The translations under genes and the position numbers were made by a program. The notes beneath the pieces are model-generated. The model ran no database searches, was not told the origin of the DNA, and worked only from the letters and a program-made list of their open reading frames with translations. 64,000 bases of DNA from UBA60 sp964587885 (GTDB lineage Archaea; Thermoplasmatota; Poseidoniia; Poseidoniales; Poseidoniaceae), in the NCBI GenBank assembly GCA_964587885.1, contig CAZPME010000003.1:62001-126000 (forward strand), in the 5' to 3' direction. Positions 58,157 to 64,000 of the stretch are shown here, in pieces. Positions within the stretch are counted from its first letter, which is position 1, and each line of letters begins with the position of its first letter.

Positions 58157-58277
58157 AACCTAAACCTATCACCAATCGGTCATATGTGTTCGCATCGCCA
58201 AGTGCCGGTTTTTTACATTCAAACAGTAATTCCAAAATGCCGAACTTAATGAATGAGAATTATGACGCAGACAATAA

Positions 58278-58361
58278 GCAGGAGTTGCCCAGCTTGGTCA
58301 AAGGCGCTGGGTTTAGGTCCCAGTACATATTGTTTCGTAGGTTCAAATCCTACCTCCTGCA
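58278..58361 (+). tRNA. tRNA-Leu (TAG)
   Basis: Class II tRNA: acceptor GCAGGAG/CTCCTGC with discriminator A, anticodon stem CTGGG/CCCAG with loop TTTAGGT (anticodon TAG), a long variable arm with a short ACA/TGT stem, and T-stem GTAGG/CCTAC with loop TTCAAAT. No intron, no CCA. The rest of the 445-bp interval between gpsA and the next gene holds hairpins described separately. Confidence 0.96.
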
Positions 58362-58459
58362 CTCACAAGCATAATTTTTGGCGTATAATAATAGGGCTCT
58401 AACTGGAAAAACACATCTATTATTTGGGCTGCAACTAAGGTTTTCATAGTGATGATAAT

Positions 58460-58503
58460 TTGAGAATCTTGTGTTCTCAATAATCTCACAAAATAAGAGA
58501 TTA
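58460..58503. promoter_or_regulatory. Two consecutive AT-rich hairpins
   Basis: TTGAGAA with TTCTCAA (58460-58480, 7 bp, loop 7) is followed at once by TAATCTC with GAGATTA (58481-58503, 7 bp, loop 9). They lie between tRNA-Leu and the large membrane protein gene and could be tRNA 3' transcript end structures or regulatory sites. Confidence 0.4.
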
Positions 58504-58552
58504 ATTCATCCATTTTCCTGCAATCTGATTGCTGATTTTGGGCATTTATTCC

Positions 58553-58590
58553 TTCGCCCTACGGGCGAACCCTCAAGGGTGTAACCCTTG
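58553..58590. promoter_or_regulatory. Two tandem tight hairpins ending 11 bases before a start codon
   Basis: TTCGCCC-TAC-GGGCGAA (58553-58569) and CAAGGGT-GTA-ACCCTTG (58574-58590): each a perfect 7-bp stem with a 3-nt loop, separated by four bases. In a plus-strand leader they would occupy the ribosome-binding region of the gene starting at 58602, which has no Shine-Dalgarno sequence. The design matches the hairpin at 5250-5266. A translation-control element or protein-bound RNA site is a hypothesis. Confidence 0.5.
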
Positions 58591-58601
58591 TCTCACAACC
58601 A

Positions 58602-60788
58602 ATGCCGGGCGATGAAGAGGAGTTGGAAAACAAAGATTCTTCATTGGAAGATTCTCATTTGTCGACCCAAGAAAACGTCGATGATGCTCCTGTAATGGTC
58701 GAACATGATGACAAAAAAGACCGGATAAGCAAAGAATTAGCGGCTATCAGAAAACGACGAACTAATACTGAAGGGAACCGATTTCCTGCTGCTACCGAAG
58801 ACTATGTGCTACTCGTGGGCATTGGATACGGGGCAGTTTATCTTCTCCTTTTATTCGGGCTGTCTTCCGGTGCTTTTGGCGAGGACATGAGTAAGTCAAC
58901 TTGGTTCGACAGCTCAATGTCGGAAACCGTCTTTGATACTTCTGATGAGGTTTGTGAAGACCGTTCGGAATCACCTTGGATACACATCTATGTTGATAAC
59001 GATGCTCTATCAGTCAAAATCCAAGGACATAATCTTCCCGATGGAGTGGTGAAAACTCATTGGGAATTAATAGATTCAGATGGAGTTGAGGTTGCAAATA
59101 ACTCAAGGCTGAATTATTACACCTTTTTCAACTTTGGACTTGAACCTGCAGGAGAATACGTCGTTGATATCACCATCAGTGTCTACAACGATTCCGGATT
59201 AGATAACAAAATCATCCATGTCGACAATACCACTAATCATACTCCAGAGTTCACTATTTCTGAATCCATGGACTTAACTGTTTCATCTGAGGAAAACACA
59301 TGGTCATTTCTGCCATGGGTTGATGCAAGCGCCAAAAAAGAAGGTGAATTGCAAGATGATGGCCCGCGCCCATGTTGGAGTGGTAAAGACTTGGGTAACT
59401 GGGGCTGGGTTCTAATGGGTGCAGAATTAGGAGGTGGCCGCGAAACCGCAATGCTAACCGGTGGTGCTGCTGGAGTTCCGGCTTGGTACATGGCCTTCGT
59501 CTCTCTTTCTCTCTCGGCAATTTCACTATTGGTTCTCTACCCGGTTATGTACAAAGTCTACCACCGTGATAGTGACGATATGCTTAGCCACGATCACATT
59601 GAAAGATTGACTAGAGATACCATTCGTAAGACTGCAGATGAATTGGAGTTGGTGATCGATTGGGATCTGTTTAAATTAAAGGAACGTGAACTTTCTATCG
59701 ACATTATGGTACCCTATGAAAATACTTCAGCTACCATGATTCCTAGTGCTGATGTAAGATCGGAAATCCTGCGCCGCCTTTTAGAAGAATTTTCGTTATT
59801 TAGCGTCTTTAAGCCAGTACAAATGACTGCAAGAGCAGTCGGAGCTACTGCCTCAATGGACTTTGAGACTGGCATTGGAGTTGGAGTTGATGACATGGAT
59901 GACCGCGACATAGTAGATGCTGGTCAGGGCGCAGGACATGTGGTTTCAGATTACTCAACCTTTTTCCGCGACCTACACATCCTGTCGCGGGTTGAAGATG
60001 ATGTGCGAGAAATTTTGAACAAATATTTCCTCACCAATCCAGATGTTGAATTGCTAATGGCTACCGTAGTCAGCGATGAAGATAGACTCAGTGTTTCAGT
60101 GATTTACAAACCGACAATGAAATTGGCTATCTTCCGTTTCAAAAGCCGAGCCGACTCAATAGAAGAGGAGGTTAAAGAAAAGTTGCATTCAGAATTGGGT
60201 GAAATATTAGGTGAACGTAAATTGTATATTCGCACTCGAAACAACCTCGAGAAATTCCGCAAAAAGTCCGGTGCCGGCAGAGTTGAACGTACCAGTTCTG
60301 ACCCTGACCGAATTGCTGCTGTCGCTCGACAAGGAGGAATCGCTGGAAGGATGTTACAAACAAAACTATTCGGAGACATCCTCTCAACAGTCGAATACAC
60401 TGCTAACGAGAAACGGGATTTCATCAACAAGTGGGGATTTTGGGGGCTTATCGTATTCGTATGGATACCTTTCATGGCAAGCGGAGTATTAGTTGGAGCA
60501 ATGCTTGGATTATTATCGCGCATGAAGTTCATGCGGGTAATGCTCGCCTGTCTATTCGGAGGTACTGCAGCTAGCATCACATGGGCCTATACAGCAGAAG
60601 GTATCGTTACTATCATGCACAAGTACAAACTTGAATTGATGATTCCTATCGCTATTATCGCATTTGTAGGTATGGCATTCTTGCACATGCGCTCGACTAA
60701 AGCACGTCGCCAAGCCGAGTTGTTTGAAGACGAGATGTTCAATGTATTTCACGAAGATGTTGAAGAAAAATACGGCATTACCGATTAG
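58602..60788 (+). CDS. Large membrane protein with extracellular Ig-like domain and Sm_multidrug_ex-like C-terminus
   Basis: 728 residues, whole protein not recognised. An acidic cytoplasmic start of about 65 residues is followed by TM1 (LLVGIGYGAVYLLLLFGLSS). Residues about 115-235 form an extracellular beta domain (IHIYVDNDALSVKIQGHNLP; YVVDITISVYNDSG). TM2 lies near 298-318 (MAFVSLSLSAISLLVLYPVM). About 280 cytoplasmic residues follow, with MLSHDHIERLTRDTIRKTAD, LLMATVVSDEDRLSVSVIYK and a basic segment (LYIRTRNNLEKFRKKSGAGR). The last about 120 residues hold three TMs: WGFWGLIVFVWIPFMASGVL, GAMLGLLSRMKFMRVMLACL and MIPIAIIAFVGMAFLHMRST, resembling the small multidrug export protein family (COG2426). 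No function can be assigned. The gene is preceded by the tandem hairpins and followed within 9 bp by mogA. Confidence 0.85.
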   Translation: MPGDEEELENKDSSLEDSHLSTQENVDDAPVMVEHDDKKDRISKELAAIRKRRTNTEGNRFPAATEDYVLLVGIGYGAVYLLLLFGLSSGAFGEDMSKSTWFDSSMSETVFDTSDEVCEDRSESPWIHIYVDNDALSVKIQGHNLPDGVVKTHWELIDSDGVEVANNSRLNYYTFFNFGLEPAGEYVVDITISVYNDSGLDNKIIHVDNTTNHTPEFTISESMDLTVSSEENTWSFLPWVDASAKKEGELQDDGPRPCWSGKDLGNWGWVLMGAELGGGRETAMLTGGAAGVPAWYMAFVSLSLSAISLLVLYPVMYKVYHRDSDDMLSHDHIERLTRDTIRKTADELELVIDWDLFKLKERELSIDIMVPYENTSATMIPSADVRSEILRRLLEEFSLFSVFKPVQMTARAVGATASMDFETGIGVGVDDMDDRDIVDAGQGAGHVVSDYSTFFRDLHILSRVEDDVREILNKYFLTNPDVELLMATVVSDEDRLSVSVIYKPTMKLAIFRFKSRADSIEEEVKEKLHSELGEILGERKLYIRTRNNLEKFRKKSGAGRVERTSSDPDRIAAVARQGGIAGRMLQTKLFGDILSTVEYTANEKRDFINKWGFWGLIVFVWIPFMASGVLVGAMLGLLSRMKFMRVMLACLFGGTAASITWAYTAEGIVTIMHKYKLELMIPIAIIAFVGMAFLHMRSTKARRQAELFEDEMFNVFHEDVEEKYGITD

Positions 60789-60796
60789 GTGAGTGG

Positions 60797-61402
60797 ATGC
60801 AAGAAAGCCCACTTGGTGCGGAAATATTCACAGGCGGTAGTGAACAATCAATCGGTGATAGTGTGGTTCTAGGCATTCTAACCGTTAGCGACCGTGCCAG
60901 TGCCGGAACCTATGAAGATGCATCGGGTCCAGCGATAATCGAATTTTTCAATCAAGCCCTCGATTCAAAATGGACTGCACACTATCTTTGTGTGCCTGAT
61001 GAGAGGGCAGAAATTGAACGTGCACTTCTCGCCTTATGTGATGAAATCAAATGCAGCGTAGTGGTCACCACCGGAGGTACTGGTCCGGCTAAACGTGACA
61101 TTACTCCCGAAGCAACATTGGCAGTAGGAGAGCGAATTATGGAAGGATTTGGTGAGCAAATGCGAGCCATTTCTCTACGCTACACTCCAACTGCAATTCT
61201 CTCACGCCAAGTGGGGGTTATCCGTGATAATTCGCTGATCTTCAATCTTCCTGGCCGGCCAAAAGCGATTCGGGAAACCATTGATGAAATTTGGCGTGCT
61301 GTTCCTTATTGCGTAGATTTACTTGAGGGGCCATATATTGAGTGCAAATCAGAAGTCTGTGAAGCATTTCGCCCTAAGAATGCGATTAGGCAGACAGGTT
61401 GA
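60797..61402 (+). CDS. mogA: Molybdopterin adenylyltransferase (MogA/MoaB family)
   Basis: Adenylates molybdopterin before molybdate insertion. ILTVSDRASAGTYEDASGPA (residues about 28-47), CSVVVTTGGTGPAKRDITPE, and IFNLPGRPKAIRETIDEIWR are the family signatures; TGGTGPxxRDxTPEA is diagnostic. At 201 residues it has about 20 extra at the N-terminus. GGTGAG precedes the ATG. It follows the large membrane protein within 9 bp and precedes pyrC by 33 bp on the same strand. With MocA, XdhC and the hydroxylase in this window it supports an active molybdenum cofactor pathway; MoaA, MoaC, MoaE and MoeA are not here. Confidence 0.93.
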   Translation: MQESPLGAEIFTGGSEQSIGDSVVLGILTVSDRASAGTYEDASGPAIIEFFNQALDSKWTAHYLCVPDERAEIERALLALCDEIKCSVVVTTGGTGPAKRDITPEATLAVGERIMEGFGEQMRAISLRYTPTAILSRQVGVIRDNSLIFNLPGRPKAIRETIDEIWRAVPYCVDLLEGPYIECKSEVCEAFRPKNAIRQTG

Positions 61403-61435
61403 AAGTAGAGATACTCAGCCGCCAAAGAGAGGGAA

Positions 61436-62857
61436 ATGTCGAGACGAGCAGGTATTCTCATCCGCGGTGCGACAATGGTTACTCCGCAAGGTACCGGAAT
61501 CGGAGACTGCCGCATCACCGATGGCGTGATTTCCGAACTCGCATTGAACTCAAAACTTGAAATTGACGAGGGTGAGATTTTCATTGAAGCTGAGGGGCTA
61601 CACCTCATTCCCGGATGTATCGACCCACAAGTGCACTTTCGTGAACCGGGTCAGCCTGAAAAAGAAGATTTGCAAAGCGGTTCCGCAGCTGCAGCAAGTG
61701 GTGGAGTGACCTCATTTCTCGACATGCCAAATAATCAGCCAGCGGTCATTACAATGGATGGAATGGCGGATAAAATTGATCGGGCGAAAAATGGATGTGT
61801 CACCAATTTTGGTTTCTTTATTGGCGCTACTGACGAAAATCTTGACCAATTGCAACTTGCGGTCGGGAAACCCGACAAACCTCACTCAGTTCCTGGTATT
61901 TGTGGCATTAAAGTCTTCATGGGTTCTTCGACCGGTGACCTATTGGTCGATACTGAAGATTCACTTGATTCAATCTTTGCCAACACCGCTGGATTGATTG
62001 CGGTTCATGCTGAAGATGAGGAGCGCCTCAATAGCCGATGGCCTGACTTTGCTGAACGCAAAGACATTGCCGCACATGCGGAATGGCGTGATAGCGAAAC
62101 TGCATTGTTAGCAACTCAAAGAGCGACTCGTCTAGCAGAAAAATACCAGCATCGTCTTCATATCCTGCACCTCACTTCTGGCATGGAAGCAAATTGGTTA
62201 CATGGCAAGACCACATTACCTTCAGCATCTTCTGAATCAGGTAATGAGGCAATAATCACAACAGAAGTTCTCCCTCAGCATTTGACATTTGATGAAAACG
62301 ATGTAAATAGTGCTGGCACAAGGCTGAAGATGAATCCGCCTATTAGATACGCTGACGACCGCACAACATTGTGGCAACGTTTGAAAGATGGAACTATACA
62401 ATGTCTCGCTACTGATCACGCACCACATACTTTGGAGAGCAAAGAACTCGGATTTCCCAAATCACCTTCGGGGATGCCTGGGGTAGAGACTTCTCTAGCA
62501 GTAATGCTTGACCACGTAAATAATGGCCAATGCACCCTTGAAGATGTCGTGCGCTGGATGTCGACTAATGTCGCCGATTGCTACAACATGGCAGGTAAGG
62601 GACAATTGATAGAGGGTAGTGATGGTGATGTTGTGCTCATCGACCTAAATATGGAAATAAAAGTCGAAGATGACAACTCGTGGTCGAGAGTGGGGTGGAA
62701 CCCTTTTTCTGGACGTACCCTCAAAGGTTGGCCGGTACTTACAATCGTCGCAGGAATTCCTGTTTTTATGCGCAATGAAAAAACCGGCCCTAAGGGTGAA
62801 TTATTGGTTTCCGCTGGAGAAGTTGGCGAACCACTTATCATGTCGCCGTGGAATTAA
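61436..62857 (+). CDS. pyrC: Dihydroorotase (class I type)
   Basis: Amidohydrolase closing carbamoyl aspartate to dihydroorotate in pyrimidine synthesis. LIPGCIDPQVHFREPGQPEK carries the family's D-x-H-x-H region with Gln65 in place of the first metal His (DPQVH). GIKVFMGSSTGDLLV has the carboxylated Lys; AVHAEDEERL and ILHLTSGMEANWLHG supply further His ligands; CLATDHAPHTLESKELGFPK has the catalytic Asp and GMPGVETSLAVMLDHV the substrate loop. At 473 residues it is slightly longer than usual because of loop insertions (GKTTLPSASSESGNEAIITT). The Gln-containing variant is common in some bacteria and may still be active. Its stop overlaps the convergent carboxypeptidase gene by 4 bp. Confidence 0.9.
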   Translation: MSRRAGILIRGATMVTPQGTGIGDCRITDGVISELALNSKLEIDEGEIFIEAEGLHLIPGCIDPQVHFREPGQPEKEDLQSGSAAAASGGVTSFLDMPNNQPAVITMDGMADKIDRAKNGCVTNFGFFIGATDENLDQLQLAVGKPDKPHSVPGICGIKVFMGSSTGDLLVDTEDSLDSIFANTAGLIAVHAEDEERLNSRWPDFAERKDIAAHAEWRDSETALLATQRATRLAEKYQHRLHILHLTSGMEANWLHGKTTLPSASSESGNEAIITTEVLPQHLTFDENDVNSAGTRLKMNPPIRYADDRTTLWQRLKDGTIQCLATDHAPHTLESKELGFPKSPSGMPGVETSLAVMLDHVNNGQCTLEDVVRWMSTNVADCYNMAGKGQLIEGSDGDVVLIDLNMEIKVEDDNSWSRVGWNPFSGRTLKGWPVLTIVAGIPVFMRNEKTGPKGELLVSAGEVGEPLIMSPWN

Positions 62858-64000
62858 TTAGCCAACCCATAGAGTTCAGAGTATTTTTGCTCGACATAAT
62901 TGAGGAAGGGTTCGGGACTTGGCGGTTTCCCAGTAGCCCGTTCTATCAACTCTGATGGGTCATATTTCATACCGTGCTGATAAATGTTAGTTCGCAACCA
63001 ATTTAGTATGGATGACCAATCACCAGACTGGATAATTTGGTCTAGTTGACCAAGGTCAGATTCAATTTTCTCAATCAACTGCGCTGCGTACAGATTTCCA
63101 AGTGTATATGTCGGGAAATAACCAAACGCTCCCATCGACCAATGTACATCTTGCAAGCAACCTAGACTATCATCAGGGACTTCAAGGCCAAACCACTGAC
63201 TGAAAAGGGCATTCCACTCGGCAGGAATATCTTCTACTGCAAGTCCTTCCTCGAAAATTTTCTTCTCTATCTCGTAGCGCAGCATAATGTGTAAATTATA
63301 GGTAATTTCATCGGCTTCAACTCTAATGAATGAAGGCTCAACTCCATTGGCAATTCGATTCATTTCCTCTGGCCCTAATTCATCAGGAAGGGAGGGGAAT
63401 TGCTCTCTAAACTGCTCGAGAGTCACATGCCAAAAGGCCTTAGTGCGACCAATTTGGTTTTCCCAAAGCCGTGATTGTGATTCATGTATCCCAAGAGAAA
63501 TCGCATTGCCACGTGGGCTCATACGGTACTGTTCAAGTAAACCTTGTTCGTACACTCCGTGTCCAGATTCATGCATTACTGCATAGAGACAAGAAAACGG
63601 GTCATCTTCATGATAGCGGGTCGTAATACGAGTGTCACCAAAGGCGAGTCCTGAACAAAAGGGGTGGACTGTCTCATCAAGCCTTCCGGCGGAATAATCG
63701 AAACCCATTCGCTCGCTAACCTGCTTGCAAAATTTATCTTGTAAAGTACTGGGAAAATTCATTTCAGTTGGTAATCTTGGCTCGGATTTATTTTGTTTAG
63801 CAGCAATAATCCGGTTCAACAAAGGCACTAGTCTTTGCCGCAGACCGGCGAATAGAGGATCATAATCATCCATCGTCATGCCAATTTCAAACTCATCTAA
63901 TAGGACGTCATAATTCGCCGATTCTCCACCAAGGTGATGCATTTTTTCTTTGGTCAAATCAATTACTTTTTGCAACGTCGGAGCGAACATTGAGAAATCT
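62854..64000 (-). CDS. M32 family carboxypeptidase (Taq-type), 5' end outside window
   Basis: Zinc carboxypeptidase removing C-terminal residues from peptides. The HExxH motif is in AVMHESGHGVYEQGL, and the downstream Glu ligand in GIHESQSRLWENQIGR. HPFCSGLAFGDTRITTRYHE, GVEPSFIRVEADEITYNLHI and GAFGYFPTYTLGNLYAAQL are further M32 signatures. The frame is still open at the window edge (residues DFS precede the first visible Met). M32 enzymes are near 500 residues, so about 120 N-terminal residues are missing. Soluble, probably cytoplasmic, and fits peptide-degrading heterotrophy. Confidence 0.93.
   Translation of the reverse strand, partial: DFSMFAPTLQKVIDLTKEKMHHLGGESANYDVLLDEFEIGMTMDDYDPLFAGLRQRLVPLLNRIIAAKQNKSEPRLPTEMNFPSTLQDKFCKQVSERMGFDYSAGRLDETVHPFCSGLAFGDTRITTRYHEDDPFSCLYAVMHESGHGVYEQGLLEQYRMSPRGNAISLGIHESQSRLWENQIGRTKAFWHVTLEQFREQFPSLPDELGPEEMNRIANGVEPSFIRVEADEITYNLHIMLRYEIEKKIFEEGLAVEDIPAEWNALFSQWFGLEVPDDSLGCLQDVHWSMGAFGYFPTYTLGNLYAAQLIEKIESDLGQLDQIIQSGDWSSILNWLRTNIYQHGMKYDPSELIERATGKPPSPEPFLNYVEQKYSELYGLAN

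Overview
The window reads as a piece of an archaeal chromosome, most likely a marine planktonic euryarchaeon of the Marine Group II / Poseidoniales type. This is inferred from content, not from a search. Archaeal hallmarks are two archaellin-like genes with class III signal peptides, an archaeal RibL FAD synthetase, ferredoxin-dependent 2-oxoacid oxidoreductase (KorAB), a Gar1-like protein and tRNA genes mostly without encoded CCA. They sit beside many bacterial-type genes: oligoribonuclease, RNase PH, alpha-type riboflavin synthase, GpsA, aconitase A, an M32 carboxypeptidase and a fused E1 dehydrogenase. Very large secreted or membrane proteins and acidic tails also fit that group. Genes are packed with frequent ATGA overlaps. 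A run of exactly 100 N marks an assembly gap inside a repeat.

Layout. 1-5.2 kb (minus): a three-subunit molybdenum hydroxylase closest in sequence features to 4-hydroxybenzoyl-CoA reductase (HcrCAB order), translationally coupled to a secreted protein cut by the window edge. 5.3-10 kb (plus): a giant polytopic membrane protein and oligoribonuclease. 10-13.8 kb (minus): acyl-CoA dehydrogenase, MocA and XdhC in one tight run, plus a Na/Ca exchanger. 14-15.2 kb: two small membrane proteins, one with an LDL-receptor-A-like motif. 15.2-22.5 kb (minus): fused E1 alpha-beta dehydrogenase, MFS transporter, receiver protein, MoeZ-like E1 enzyme and thioredoxin reductase. 22.5-25.3 kb: a membrane protein, then the riboflavin/FAD operon ribB-ribL-ribE-ribH.

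25.4-34.3 kb: an endonuclease IV-like TIM barrel protein, tRNA-Phe, RNase PH, thiolase, two archaellins, NFACT/RqcH, a Nudix-metallo-beta-lactamase fusion, a 52-residue membrane protein and tRNA-Gln. 34.3-42.8 kb: a YfaP/DUF2135-like protein, KorBA, a TPR-TM-cyclophilin fusion, aconitase A and an unknown protein. 42.9-49.5 kb: a 2,175-residue surface protein with FG-GAP-like repeats. 49.6-55.5 kb (minus): a TPR membrane protein, a Gar1-like protein with a RanBP2 zinc finger and DRRGG repeats, a secreted protein with a sorting-type C-terminus and an ABC-2 transporter. 55.6-64 kb: small proteins, GpsA, tRNA-Leu, a large membrane protein with tandem leader hairpins, MogA, dihydroorotase and a truncated M32 carboxypeptidase.

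How the genes fit together. Molybdenum cofactor functions recur across the window: the hydroxylase, XdhC, MocA, MogA and MoeZ. The MocA/XdhC pair is in line with an acyl-CoA dehydrogenase, so a CoA-thioester substrate for the hydroxylase is a reasonable hypothesis. The riboflavin operon supplies FAD for these flavoenzymes. KorAB, aconitase, the E1 fusion and thiolase point to aerobic heterotrophy on amino and fatty acids. GpsA bears on the reported use of sn-glycerol-3-phosphate by these archaea. The strongest candidates for something undescribed are the HcrABC-like enzyme with its [4Fe-4S] loop, the Gar1-RanBP2-RGG protein, the minimal LDLa motif and the hairpin-bearing leaders.
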